Shown here: positions 1-8,284 of the stretch, one piece after another
How the letters are laid out: the number at the start of each line of letters is the position of its first letter
Position numbering within the stretch: the first letter of the stretch is position 1
NCBI RefSeq assembly: GCF_900044055.2
Contig: NZ_FCOX02000003.1
Coordinates: 1 to 64,000, forward strand
From: Caballeronia calidae
GTDB lineage: Bacteria > Pseudomonadota > Gammaproteobacteria > Burkholderiales > Burkholderiaceae
Length of the DNA: 64,000 bases
Direction: 5' to 3'
Made by a program: the position numbers and the translations under genes
The notes under the pieces: generated by a model
Database searches by the model: none
What the model was told of the DNA's origin: nothing
The model's input: only the letters and a program-made list of their open reading frames with translations

Positions 1-72
1 GTTGGCGTTGGCGTTGGCGTTGGCGTTGGCGTTGGCGTTGGCGTTGGCGTTGGCGTTGGCGTTGGCGTTGGC
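1..72. repeat. Perfect hexanucleotide array, 12 copies of GTTGGC
   Basis: Twelve uninterrupted copies of GTTGGC start at the first base, so the array may continue outside the window. On the coding (minus) strand each unit reads as one Pro-Thr pair of the interdomain linker. Because the unit is 6 bp, copy-number change would lengthen or shorten the linker without breaking the frame. A degenerate version continues to about position 170, and a related stretch lies at about 337-430. Confidence 0.9.
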
Positions 73-698
73 GTTGGAACCGGTGTCGGTGTGGGCGTGG
101 GTGTGGGTGTGGGCGTCGGTACGGGCGCGGGAACCGGAGTCGGTACGGGTGTTGGCGTTGGCGTCGGTGTTCCGCCGCTACACGCTCCGAGATCTTCCCA
201 TACACCATACGCGCCCGACTGCGCGGGGTTGTCACCCTGCGTCCACCACTTGTTCCGATAGTTGCGCCCGTTGTATGTCACGCGCGTGCCGGGCTGCGCA
301 TAGGTCTGATCCGCGGACCATGACGTATTGCATCCTGCGGGCGTCGGCGTCGGCGTCGGCGTCGGCGTTGGCGTTGGCGTTGGCGTTGGGGTTGGCGTTG
401 GGGTTGGCGCTGGCGCTGGCGTTGGCGTCGGCACGGGAACAGGCGCGGGAACAGGCGTCGACGTCCCGCCCCCCGTGCCGATGTCGCGCCACAAGGTCGG
501 CGTGCTCGACGGCGTCCATCCCGCCCCCGGATACGCGGTATGCGACTGCAGCGCCTGATAGACGCGGCCGTTGTACGTCACCGTCGCACCCGGCGCGTAG
601 GTCGCGCCTTCGCGCCATGCCTCCTGAGCGAGCGTCATCCCGGCGTGAAGCATGAGCGCGGCCGGCAGCACTGCCAACTTTCTGCGAATCGATAACAT
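1..698 (-). CDS. Secreted chitin-binding protein with two CBM5/12 modules, probably a chitinase; 3' end lies outside the window
   Basis: The gene reads leftwards from an ATG at 698 and runs off the window edge, so only the N-terminal 232 residues are seen. A signal peptide (about residues 1-24, ending near TLAQ) is followed by a CBM5/12 chitin-binding module with [10 protein letters not shown] and [11 protein letters not shown] Pro-Thr linker, a second CBM5/12 module ([20 protein letters not shown]) and another Pro-Thr linker follow. Both modules closely match those of the GH18 chitinase encoded at 10056-12139, so a catalytic domain probably lies beyond the edge; this is inferred. The gene is the last visible member of the minus-strand secretion locus, 60 bp after the last pseudopilin gene. 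The linkers are coded by short repeats that could change length in frame. Confidence 0.8.
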   Translation of the reverse strand, partial: MLSIRRKLAVLPAALMLHAGMTLAQEAWREGATYAPGATVTYNGRVYQALQSHTAYPGAGWTPSSTPTLWRDIGTGGGTSTPVPAPVPVPTPTPAPAPTPTPTPTPTPTPTPTPTPTPTPAGCNTSWSADQTYAQPGTRVTYNGRNYRNKWWTQGDNPAQSGAYGVWEDLGACSGGTPTPTPTPVPTPVPAPVPTPTPTPTPTPTPVPTPTPTPTPTPTPTPTPTPTPTPTP

Positions 699-758
699 CA
701 CTGTTCTCCAGATATGATCGGCGCGCACGCGGTCGATGCGATCGCCGGATAGGTCGGG

Positions 759-1259
759 CTACCGCCGGCTCATGTTTCTTTCCGGGTAGTAGGTGAACTT
801 CCATTCCGAATAGCTCGTCTGCGTGGCGAAGCTCGCGTAGAGGTCGGGAAAGCCGTCCTTCTTCAACGGCGCCTCCGTCGACGCGCTGTACACGCCGTAC
901 AACTCTCCGTCCGGGCCGCGCACGGTCTGCCACTCGCCGTTGGTCATCGGGTCGGCATAGGCGGCGCGCAGATAGCGCTGCACGAACGAAGCGCGCGGGT
1001 CGCGCAGCAGATCCTCGAAGCGCTTCGGAAACGCGCCGCTCTTGTCGGCCTTGACATACGCCGCGATGGCCGCGCGAATGGCGTCGCCCTTGCGCAGGAG
1101 TTCGTCCTCCTTCGCGCGCTGCACTTGCGTCGTCCAGACTTCACCGACCTGCATCAGATAAATGGCGATCAGCGCGACGCACATCAGCGCCCACAACATG
1201 CCGAAGCCGCGTTGCCGCGCGGCGCCCGGCCGCTTACCACGAGCTGTAGTCGGTCCCAT
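759..1259 (-). CDS. Type II secretion / type IV pilus minor pseudopilin-like protein lacking Glu5
   Basis: A 166-residue protein with a short basic leader and an N-terminal hydrophobic helix (RGFGMLWALMCVALIAIYLM, about residues 18-37), as in type IV prepilins. If cleavage falls between Gly and Phe, position +5 is Trp rather than the usual Glu. Absence of Glu5 is a known feature of GspK-type tip pseudopilins, although this protein is much shorter than GspK. The ATG at 1259 overlaps the preceding pseudopilin gene by 26 bp. It is the third of three minor pseudopilin genes between the secretin gene and the chitin-binding protein gene. The exact minor-pilin class cannot be assigned by eye. Confidence 0.72.
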   Translation of the reverse strand: MGPTTARGKRPGAARQRGFGMLWALMCVALIAIYLMQVGEVWTTQVQRAKEDELLRKGDAIRAAIAAYVKADKSGAFPKRFEDLLRDPRASFVQRYLRAAYADPMTNGEWQTVRGPDGELYGVYSASTEAPLKKDGFPDLYASFATQTSYSEWKFTYYPERNMSRR

Positions 1260-1623
1260 CCTTTGCCTTGCCTTTGGCGCCGCTGCGCACGTTGTAGACG
1301 CCGGGCGTGCCGTCGGCGGGCGGCTCCGTCGTCCATGTGGCGCGGCTTTGCGCGACGGGGTCCATCGGCACCTCGCGCAGATAGCGCTTCTGCACCAGTT
1401 CGTCGAGCGATTGCGGATAGCGCCCCTGATCGGCGCGAAAGCGGTCGATGGAATCGCGCAGCGCCGCGAGGTTCTGATGCAGCACGGTTTCGCGGGCCTT
1501 GTCCGCCTGGCCGAAATAGCGCGGCACGACGAGCGTGAGCAAGGTCGCGACGATCGCCAGCACGACCAGCAACTCGATCAGCGTGAATGCGCGGCGCAGC
1601 TTCGTCAGCATGACGGTCACCAT
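1234..1623 (-). CDS. Pseudopilin with N-methylation motif (GspH/GspG-like)
   Basis: A 129-residue protein with a type III prepilin signature, FTLIELLVVLAIVATLLTLV, starting near residue 13. Glu5 of the mature protein is present. The residue before the predicted cleavage site is Ala (RRA/FTLIE) instead of the usual Gly. The rest has the Pro-Arg-Tyr and Asp-Pro-Val patterns common in GspG-like globular domains. The ATG at 1623 overlaps the previous gene's stop by 7 bp; a second in-frame ATG at 1611 would give MLTKLRRAFTL, and no clear ribosome binding site separates the two. It probably forms part of the secretion pseudopilus with its neighbours. Confidence 0.78.
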   Translation of the reverse strand: MVTVMLTKLRRAFTLIELLVVLAIVATLLTLVVPRYFGQADKARETVLHQNLAALRDSIDRFRADQGRYPQSLDELVQKRYLREVPMDPVAQSRATWTTEPPADGTPGVYNVRSGAKGKAKDGTDYSSW

Positions 1624-2102
1624 TTGCGATAGGGCACGCCGTTCAGCCCCGTGCCCTCGGAAAGCGAATACACGTCGTAGACGTCGTCGCCTTCGCTCGG
1701 CGAGTCCGCGTCGCTCGCGTAGCTGCGCTTGCCCCAGGTCGAATCGTCGGAGCGGCTCGGGCAGTCGCACATCGGATCGCGCGGCACGCGCCGCAGGAAG
1801 TAGATGCGCGTGTGCTTCGGATTGGTCTTGTCGACCACGCCCTCGACCAACGTGCCGAGCTTGGGCGGATAGCCCGTTTCGCCGAGCGGACGGTCGAACT
1901 TGCCTTCGTCGCCGGCCTTCTTGTACGCATCGATCGCATCGCGGATGCTCCACAGCGCGCGCCTCAGATCGTCTTCCTTCTGGCGCTGGACGGCCACCTG
2001 CACGAGCGGCGCGGCGACCATCGCCAGCGCGGCGAGGATCGCGAGCGTGACCAGCAGTTCGATGATCGTGAAGCCTCGTTGCATCGCGGGGGCTCGTAGC
2101 AT
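1617..2102 (-). CDS. Pseudopilin with N-methylation motif (GspG/GspI-like)
   Basis: A 161-residue protein with a canonical prepilin peptidase site, MQRG/FTIIELLVTLAI, with Glu at mature position 5, followed by a transmembrane helix and a globular domain. A CDC pair (MCDCPS) lies in the C-terminal half. It starts 3 bp after the secretin stop codon and overlaps the next pseudopilin gene by 7 bp, so it is almost certainly cotranscribed. An alternative ATG at 2084 lies directly before QRGF. The protein would be processed by a prepilin peptidase, which is not encoded in this window. Confidence 0.8.
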   Translation of the reverse strand: MLRAPAMQRGFTIIELLVTLAILAALAMVAAPLVQVAVQRQKEDDLRRALWSIRDAIDAYKKAGDEGKFDRPLGETGYPPKLGTLVEGVVDKTNPKHTRIYFLRRVPRDPMCDCPSRSDDSTWGKRSYASDADSPSEGDDVYDVYSLSEGTGLNGVPYRKW

Positions 2103-2105
2103 GGG

Positions 2106-4052
2106 TCAGGGCTGGGTGCGCGTCGTCGGCTCGGGCGCGGCGCCCGGTCTGGGCGACGGCAAAGCGGCGACGGGCGGCGGTGCGGGCGCAGCGGGTGGCT
2201 GGGGCGGCTGGGGCGGCTGCGGCATGGCGGGCGGCGCGGGCATGGCGGGCATCGCGGCCGGCGGCGGCAACATGCGCACGCTTTCGTTGCTCGCGACCGG
2301 ATCGCGCTCGGTCGTGATGCGGTTCTCCGTGCCGGAGTCGAACTGCATCACGTTGCCGGCGGGCATCGTCTGATTGCGCACGATGCGCGGCGTCAGCAGC
2401 AGCACGAGCTCGGTCTGCCGGTCGTCGTTGACGCGGTCGCCGAAGATGCGGTCGAGCAGCGGAATGCGGCTCAAGCCCGGCAGGCCGGAGCCCGCGGCGC
2501 GCTCGTTGCGCTGCAGGAGCCCCGCGAGCATCTGCGTTTCGTTGTTGCGCACGCCCATCACGGTTTCGGCCGTGCGCGTGCCGATCTGATAGGCGACGAG
2601 TCCCGTGGACGTCGTGATCGTATCGGTGACGTTCGACACTTCCATGCGCAGCTTCACCTGCACTTCGTCGGAATTGACGATCACCGGCGCGACCTCAAGC
2701 GTCAGGCCCACGTCCTGATAGTTGATGCTCTCCGAGCTGAAATTGCTCGACAGCGTGGTCGTGACGACAGGCAGCCGGTCGCCGATCAGCACCTTGGCCT
2801 TCTCGCGGTTTCTCACGCGGATGCTCGGATTGGCGAGCGTGCGGGTCTTGCCCTGCGTCTGCAGGAAGTTCACGCCGACCGGCCCGATCCGCACCAGCAC
2901 GTCGCTGCTGTTGAGATTGCGCAATTGCTGCAGCGTGACGGTGTTCGGCGGAAGGGTCGTGCCGTCGTCGGCGGTACCGGACTTCAGGCCGAACTGCACG
3001 CTGTCCGGATACTGAATGCCCATGTGCAGCAGATCGGACGACGACACTTCGAGAATCTGCGCATCGATCACGACTTCGGCGGGCGTCACGTCCAGCGCGC
3101 GGATGAGGCGCTCGGCGACCTTGATGGTGTCCGGCGCGTCGCGCATGATGATCGCGTTGGTGCGCTCGTCGAGCACGGCGTCGCGCGTCTTGACCATCTG
3201 CTTGAGCACGCCGAGCACCTGCGCCGCCTGCGCGTTCTGCAGATAGAACGTCCGCACGACGAGATCCTTGTACTCGGTCTCCTTGTCGGGCCGCTTCGGA
3301 TAGATGAGGATGGAATTGCCGCTCACCACCTTGCTCGCGAGCTGGTTGGCCTGCAGCACCATCGTCAGCACCTGCTTGACGGGCGTGTTGCTCGCGTAAA
3401 TGGTGGTCGGCGTGGCGGCCTGCACTTCGCGGTCGAAGGTGAAGTTCAGCCCGGTGATGTTCGCCACCAGCTCGAAGATGCTGATGAGCGGCTGGTCGCG
3501 GAACTGCACCGTGATCGGCTGGTTGAGATCCTGATTCAGCTTCGGGGCGAGATCCGCCGCCTTCGGCGCGAGCAGGTCGTCGCGCATCCGCGCCGCGCGT
3601 GCGTTGTCGGGCTGCTTCGCGAGCACGTCGTTGAGGATCGCGAGCGCCGTTTGCGGCTGATCCAGCCGGATCGTGTCGGCGTATTGCACGGCGCTGTCGA
3701 TCCCCGCCTGCTTGTCGATCCAGGCGATCATCTCGCGCGCGTTGTCGTCGCCGGGCGCGGCGGCTTGCGCCTTGTGCGCCCACGCGAGCGCCTGCGCGGC
3801 GTCGCCCGCGCGGTACGCCACGGTCGCGCGCTGCAGATACTCGGTCGACAACTGGCGCTGCAGCCGCAGATGCCAGCTCTTGATCTCGAGATCGTCGGGA
3901 TACTGCGCGCTTTGCTCCGCGAGCAGGGCCAGTTGCGCGTCGGGCGGCATGCCGGCGAGCCGGTTCTGCAAGTCCTGACGATGCAGATCGCCCGCGCACG
4001 ACGCGATGAGCGGAAGCAGAAGCCAGATGGTCACATCCTTGAGCCGGCTCAT
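2106..4052 (-). CDS. Outer-membrane secretin of the T2SS/T4P hybrid system (GspD/PilQ/MshL-like), lipoprotein
   Basis: A 648-residue protein predicted to form the outer-membrane gate. The N-terminus is a lipoprotein signal (LLLPLIASC; Cys near residue 19). A roughly 130-residue tetratricopeptide-like helical region follows, with repeated Ala-rich helices. Next come an N0/STN-like domain (PITVQFRDQPLISIFELVAN), an N1/KH-like domain (RTFYLQNAQAAQVLGVLKQM) and the secretin core with VGLTLEVAPVI and GLSRIPLLDRIFGDR. A Pro-rich tail of about 70 residues ends the protein. The TPR-like N-terminus and MshL-like layout point to the MSHA/T4P branch rather than classical GspD. The ATG overlaps the upstream stop by 4 bp (ATGA). 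Confidence 0.88.
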   Translation of the reverse strand: MSRLKDVTIWLLLPLIASCAGDLHRQDLQNRLAGMPPDAQLALLAEQSAQYPDDLEIKSWHLRLQRQLSTEYLQRATVAYRAGDAAQALAWAHKAQAAAPGDDNAREMIAWIDKQAGIDSAVQYADTIRLDQPQTALAILNDVLAKQPDNARAARMRDDLLAPKAADLAPKLNQDLNQPITVQFRDQPLISIFELVANITGLNFTFDREVQAATPTTIYASNTPVKQVLTMVLQANQLASKVVSGNSILIYPKRPDKETEYKDLVVRTFYLQNAQAAQVLGVLKQMVKTRDAVLDERTNAIIMRDAPDTIKVAERLIRALDVTPAEVVIDAQILEVSSSDLLHMGIQYPDSVQFGLKSGTADDGTTLPPNTVTLQQLRNLNSSDVLVRIGPVGVNFLQTQGKTRTLANPSIRVRNREKAKVLIGDRLPVVTTTLSSNFSSESINYQDVGLTLEVAPVIVNSDEVQVKLRMEVSNVTDTITTSTGLVAYQIGTRTAETVMGVRNNETQMLAGLLQRNERAAGSGLPGLSRIPLLDRIFGDRVNDDRQTELVLLLTPRIVRNQTMPAGNVMQFDSGTENRITTERDPVASNESVRMLPPPAAMPAMPAPPAMPQPPQPPQPPAAPAPPPVAALPSPRPGAAPEPTTRTQP

Positions 4053-4606
4053 TTGAGTTCCCCGAGTGACAGCGTTTGCCGACGCTTCAGCGGCAGATAC
4101 GTCAGGCGCACTTCCTTGCGCGTGATGTCCTCGATCCGCCATGCGTTCAGAATGACGTCGCCGCGGCGCAGGAAGCCTTTCTTCTGGCAGTCCGCGCAAA
4201 GCGCGAACTCGCGCCCGGTGCTGGCGAGCACGATGTAAAACGCGCCTTGCTGATCCAGCCAGAGCGTGCGAACGGTGAACGGCAGCGGCGGCGGCTCCGG
4301 CGGCGGAGGCGGCTTGACCGATCCGGGCGGAGGCGGCGGTGGCGGCGGCGGAGGGGGCGGCTGCCAGTTCTGGCTGGGAAAAAGATCGATGCGCGGCCGA
4401 TCGTCGGCGGCGACCGCGGCCGGCGCGCTGGCCTGTGCCGCCGAGGCGGGCGCAGGCGCCGTGCGCGTCGGCGCTTCGGTGTCCTGCGCGGGTGCGTCGT
4501 CCTTCGCGCCCCGGAAATACGAGAACACGATCAGGCCGAGCGTGACCGCGAGCAGGGCCCGTATCGGCTTCGAGATCTTCAGCGTGCGGACATCGAGCGG
4601 CTTCAT
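4049..4606 (-). CDS. PilP/GspC/MshK-like bitopic inner-membrane protein with polyproline linker
   Basis: A 185-residue protein with one N-terminal transmembrane helix (IRALLAVTLGLIVFSYF), an Ala/Pro-rich periplasmic stretch, an unbroken run of twelve prolines near residue 90, and a C-terminal small beta domain (about residues 110-175) with FALCADCQKKGFLRRGD. That layout matches PilP, GspC and MshK proteins that link the inner-membrane platform to the secretin. The CADC pair could bind metal or form a disulfide. Both ends overlap the flanking genes by 4 bp, which suggests coupled translation. Family assignment rests on layout and position, not on a strong motif. Confidence 0.7.
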   Translation of the reverse strand: MKPLDVRTLKISKPIRALLAVTLGLIVFSYFRGAKDDAPAQDTEAPTRTAPAPASAAQASAPAAVAADDRPRIDLFPSQNWQPPPPPPPPPPPPGSVKPPPPPEPPPLPFTVRTLWLDQQGAFYIVLASTGREFALCADCQKKGFLRRGDVILNAWRIEDITRKEVRLTYLPLKRRQTLSLGELK

Positions 4607-5124
4607 TTCGACGCCTCCACGAGAAACGCGCATTGCAGACGCACTTCCAGCTGCGTCTCGCCGATATTCGGCCGGGATATCGTGAGGCGCTCGCAGCGCA
4701 CGCCCGGCAAAGGCCGCAGTTCCGCGAGGAAGCCGCGCAGTTGCGGATAGCTGCTGGTGAAGGTCGTGTCCACGATGTAGCGCCGCAACGTCGAGTCCTT
4801 GTCCTGCGCGGCGAGCTGGTAGGAGATCTGCGGAATCGCCACGCCGTTTCTCGCGGCGATCGCATGCAGACTGTGCAGGAAGACGAAATAACGCTGCTCG
4901 GCGCTGACGGGCGCGAGCGCCTGGTCGGGCGAGGGCGGCGGGGGCTGGGTGAGCTTCGCGGCGCGCGCGTCCAGATCGGTTTCGCGCGCGGCGATGTCGC
5001 TCCGCAAGGGCAGCGCCTCCACGAGCGTGATGACCGCCGCGCCGCCGACGAGCAGCAGCGCGAGCAGGCCGAAGGTGCCGAGGCGCCATTGCGCGCGTTG
5101 CAGCTCCCATCGCCACCGGTTCAT
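4603..5124 (-). CDS. PilO/GspM/MshJ-like inner-membrane assembly protein
   Basis: A 173-residue protein with a short basic cytoplasmic N-terminus (MNRWRWELQRAQWRL), one transmembrane helix (FGLLALLLVGGAAVITLVEA), a coiled-coil-prone segment and a periplasmic ferredoxin-like domain. This is the architecture of PilO and GspM, which pair with PilN/GspL in the inner-membrane platform. The motif TFTSSYPQLRGFLAELRPLP resembles the helix of this domain. The 4-bp overlaps with both neighbours suggest a fixed stoichiometry within one transcript. Confidence 0.72.
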   Translation of the reverse strand: MNRWRWELQRAQWRLGTFGLLALLLVGGAAVITLVEALPLRSDIAARETDLDARAAKLTQPPPPSPDQALAPVSAEQRYFVFLHSLHAIAARNGVAIPQISYQLAAQDKDSTLRRYIVDTTFTSSYPQLRGFLAELRPLPGVRCERLTISRPNIGETQLEVRLQCAFLVEASK

Positions 5125-5774
5125 CGGCGCCCCCCGCTGGACTGGCCCGCGGACGGCGGCGGGGAGGGCGCGGGCGATGCCGCCGTTGGCGCGGACGATG
5201 CCGCCGCCGGCGCGGAAGCGGGCGCCGCGTCCGCCGCCTGGCTGGCCAGCGGCTGCGCGACGAACGGTTTCCACGTGACCTGCAACGCGGTTTCCACCGA
5301 TTTGACCGGCGGCCCCGGCTTCTCCGACTGGCGCTTCACCGACACGCTCTCGGTGCCGGGCTGGGCCTGGAACCAGTCGGCATAGGAGAGGGCTTCCTGC
5401 GCGGAGCGCGTCTCGAATTGCATGTTGATCTGCCGCGCCGCCGTGACGATATCCACGGTGAGCAGCGCGATATTCGGATGCCAGCCGCCCTCGATCAGAT
5501 CGCGCGCCGGCTCGGCCGCATAGCGCTGCTGCGCCATCAGCGTCGCCTGCTGCGCATCGCCGGCGGCGCGATTCGCGTTGCTGATGGTCTTGAACTTCGC
5601 TTCCTTTCGGGCGATGACCGATTCGCGCTCGTCGAGCGCCGCGCCGTGATCCTTGAGCACATCGAGGTATTGCATCGCCGCGATCACGACGACCACGCCG
5701 ATGACCAGCGCGACCAGTCCGGCCACGGGATTCGCCCGGTTGGGGCGATGCAGGTCGATGACGGGGGCTTTCAT
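5121..5774 (-). CDS. PilN/GspL-C-like inner-membrane assembly protein
   Basis: A 217-residue protein whose N-terminus, MKAPVIDLHRPNRANP, resembles the PilN motif (INLLPWR type) that contacts PilM. It is followed by one transmembrane helix (AGLVALVIGVVVVIAAMQYL), a coiled-coil region and a periplasmic domain. The last 45 residues are an Ala/Pro/Ser-rich low-complexity tail. It overlaps the PilM-like gene upstream and the PilO-like gene downstream by 4 bp each. The order M-N-O-P-secretin is that of pilMNOPQ, which is the main reason for the call. Confidence 0.72.
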   Translation of the reverse strand: MKAPVIDLHRPNRANPVAGLVALVIGVVVVIAAMQYLDVLKDHGAALDERESVIARKEAKFKTISNANRAAGDAQQATLMAQQRYAAEPARDLIEGGWHPNIALLTVDIVTAARQINMQFETRSAQEALSYADWFQAQPGTESVSVKRQSEKPGPPVKSVETALQVTWKPFVAQPLASQAADAAPASAPAAASSAPTAASPAPSPPPSAGQSSGGRR

Positions 5775-6625
5775 GCGGCGCCGTCCCAGGGCGACGGCAG
5801 CCACTCGATGAGCGATGCGTCCGCGGCCCAGTGACGGGCGTCGCGTGGCCCGATCACGTAGCGTCGCTCGGGCGGCGCGTCGACGCATAGCGCGAAGGCG
5901 TCGCGCAGCACGTCGTCGAGCCCGCCGCCCGTCGCGCGGAACACCGGCAGCCCGATGAACGCCGTCCAGCCGCCGCCCCGGCGCACACCGATGTGCGCGA
6001 TCGCCGCATCGCCCTGCGCTTGCTCCAGTTCGACGATCGCGATCGCGCCGTCACGGATGCGCGCCGCATGCTTCTGGAGCGCGAACGTGTAGCCGGGCTC
6101 GATGCCGAGCAATTGCAGCCTGCGCTTCTTGCACAGCCGCTCGATGCCCGCGCAGAGCGCTTCGGGTATCGCGGCGGCGAGACGCCCCTGGCCCCACGCG
6201 CCGTCGCTGACGGCGTAGCGCCAGGCTTCGCCGCCCGCGCCGCTTCGAAGCGCCAGCGCGCGCGCGGCCGGCACCCAGTCCTGCGGCTTCGCGAGCGCCT
6301 GCCACGGCAACGCGTAGTAGCACGCGAACGGCGCACCGACCACCACGCGCAGCGCGTGCAAGCCGGGGCTCGCCGGCTTCGGCGCGAGCGTTTCGATCGC
6401 GGCGAGCGCGGCGGCAACGTCGCCCGGCGCGGGCAGCGGCAGCGGCGCATCGGCGTCGCGCGCGGGTTTGAGCGCGCGGGCGTGCTGGCCGTCGACCCAG
6501 AGGGTGGTGCGGCTCATGAACGCGGCGCTTTTCGCGGACGCCGCCCTGAACGGCGCAGCGTTCGCGAGCCCGGGCTTGCGCGCCATCGTGCGCCATGCCT
6601 CGATCCGGTCGGCCCAACGTGACAT
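5771..6625 (-). CDS. PilM/MshI-like cytoplasmic assembly protein
   Basis: A 284-residue soluble protein without signal peptide or membrane helix. Position (directly before PilN-, PilO- and PilP-like genes) and length fit PilM or MshI, the actin-like cytoplasmic ring component that binds PilN. Recognisable actin-fold nucleotide motifs are weak, so the sequence is divergent and the call leans on context. The ATG at 6625 has a good ribosome binding site (GGAGAACACC before ATG) and lies 11 bp after the ATPase stop codon. It overlaps the PilN-like gene by 4 bp. Confidence 0.65.
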   Translation of the reverse strand: MSRWADRIEAWRTMARKPGLANAAPFRAASAKSAAFMSRTTLWVDGQHARALKPARDADAPLPLPAPGDVAAALAAIETLAPKPASPGLHALRVVVGAPFACYYALPWQALAKPQDWVPAARALALRSGAGGEAWRYAVSDGAWGQGRLAAAIPEALCAGIERLCKKRRLQLLGIEPGYTFALQKHAARIRDGAIAIVELEQAQGDAAIAHIGVRRGGGWTAFIGLPVFRATGGGLDDVLRDAFALCVDAPPERRYVIGPRDARHWAADASLIEWLPSPWDGAA

Positions 6626-6636
6626 GGTGTTCTCCG

Positions 6637-8280
6637 TCAGGCGTCGACTTTCGTGACGCGGTTCACTTCGGCGAGTGTCGTGCGCCCGTCCGCGACCGCG
6701 CGCAGCGCGATTTGCCGGATCGGCACGAAGCCGCCCTGATAAGCGAGCTGCTTCAACTCGATGACCGGCCGGCGCTCGACGAAGCATTGCTTGATCGCGT
6801 CGTTCAGGCGCAGCACTTCCGCGATCGGCTGACGTCCGAGATAGCCCGTGCGTCTGCACATCTCGCAGCCCGCGCCCTTGCAGAAGCGCCAGTTGGCGAC
6901 CTGTTCCCGCGTGAGCGCCGAGGCGCGCAGGAGCGCGTCGTCGGGCGGCGCGTCCTCGCGGGCGCAATGCGGGCAGTTCTTGCGCATCAGCCGCTGCGCG
7001 ACCGCGCCGAGGAGCGCGTCGACGAAGCTGTGCATGTCGACGCCCATGTGCAGGAAGCGGTCGAGCACGGAGAACACGTCGTTCGCGTGCACCGACGTCA
7101 GCACGAGGTGGCCCGTCAGCGCCGCCTGCACCGCAATGCCCGCGGTCTCGCCGTCGCGAATCTCGCCGACGAGGATCTTGTCCGGATCGTGGCGCAGGAT
7201 TGAGCGCAGGCCGCGCGCGAACGTCAGTCCTTTCTTGTCGTTGATCGGGATCTGCAGCACGCCCGGCAGCTCGTATTCGACCGGGTCCTCGATCGTGATG
7301 ATCTTTTCCTCGCCGGTGTTGATCTCGGTGAGCGTGGCGTACAGCGTCGTCGATTTGCCCGAGCCGGTCGGCCCCGTCACGAGCAGCAGGCCGTACGGCT
7401 CGTGCGCGATCGAGCGGACCAGCTCGACGATCTCCGGCTCGTGTCCGATCGAATCGAGCCGCAACGCGGTGCTGCTCGCGTCGCCGCGCTGCTTGTCGAG
7501 CACGCGCAGCACCGCGTCCTCGCCGTGGATCGACGGCATGATCGACACGCGGAAGTCGATCTCGCGCTGATTGATGAGCGCCTTGAAGCGCCCGTCCTGC
7601 GGGACGCGCCGCTCGCCGATATCGAGGTCCGCCATGACCTTGAGGCGCGATAGCACCTGCTCGGCCGTATCGGTGCCCGGCGCGCTCGCCGTTTCCTGCA
7701 GCACGCCGTCGATGCGGTACTTGATGACGAGGCCCGCCTTCGTGCTCTCGATATGGATGTCCGACGCGCGCGCCTTGAGCGCGTCGTACAGCGACGAATT
7801 GACGAGACGGATCACCGGATGCACATCGGCGGCGAGGGTCGCCAGCGTGATCTCGACGCCGGTATCGGCCGATGCGCCGCTCTTGCCGTCGACGCTGATC
7901 TGCGTGAGCGCCTGATGCGCCGACTCGTGCAGCGCGAGATACGCCATCAGTTCGGCGGGCACGCAGAAGGCGAAGCGGAACGGCTTCTTCACGCGGTTCA
8001 TCGCCCAGGCGCGCAGCGGCGCATCGAACGGATCGGCGAGCACGAGCCAGAGCGCGGCGTCGGCGTCGGAGGCGAGCAGGCACTTGCGCGACATCGCGTC
8101 GCCAAAGGACAGCAACTCGAAGCGCGGATCAAGCGTTTCGAGCGCGGCGGCGTCGAAGCCGCGCAGGCTGAGCATCTGCGTCACGCTGTGCAGATAATCG
8201 ACGGGATCGCGCTGCGCGTCTTCCCAGACCTGCTGCTGCCGGGGACGCGGGACGGGGGCGGCACTGCTGGCTCGTTCCAT
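6637..8280 (-). CDS. gspE: GspE/PilB-family assembly ATPase
   Basis: A 547-residue hexameric ATPase that powers pseudopilus assembly. An N-terminal MshEN/N1E-like domain precedes the ATPase core. Visible motifs are ASDIHIE near 172, Walker A GPTGSGKS (about 303-310), an Asp box (IITIEDPVEYELPG), Walker B (ILVGEIRD, about 369-376) and a His box (TGHLVLTSVHAND). The zinc-finger cysteines are NCPHC (436, 439) and GCEMC (472, 475). Only one such ATPase is present and no PilT-like retraction ATPase is seen, which favours secretion over twitching motility. The gene starts 4 bp after the platform protein gene. Confidence 0.93.
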   Translation of the reverse strand: MERASSAAPVPRPRQQQVWEDAQRDPVDYLHSVTQMLSLRGFDAAALETLDPRFELLSFGDAMSRKCLLASDADAALWLVLADPFDAPLRAWAMNRVKKPFRFAFCVPAELMAYLALHESAHQALTQISVDGKSGASADTGVEITLATLAADVHPVIRLVNSSLYDALKARASDIHIESTKAGLVIKYRIDGVLQETASAPGTDTAEQVLSRLKVMADLDIGERRVPQDGRFKALINQREIDFRVSIMPSIHGEDAVLRVLDKQRGDASSTALRLDSIGHEPEIVELVRSIAHEPYGLLLVTGPTGSGKSTTLYATLTEINTGEEKIITIEDPVEYELPGVLQIPINDKKGLTFARGLRSILRHDPDKILVGEIRDGETAGIAVQAALTGHLVLTSVHANDVFSVLDRFLHMGVDMHSFVDALLGAVAQRLMRKNCPHCAREDAPPDDALLRASALTREQVANWRFCKGAGCEMCRRTGYLGRQPIAEVLRLNDAIKQCFVERRPVIELKQLAYQGGFVPIRQIALRAVADGRTTLAEVNRVTKVDA

Positions 8281-8284
8281 GATT

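Noticed and set aside
1..430. Possible CRISPR-like array in the repeats
   Set aside because: The units are 6 bp with no unique spacers; they code protein linkers.
2..655. Long plus-strand frame of Ala-Leu repeats
   Set aside because: It is the complement of the Pro-Thr linker of a real minus-strand gene.
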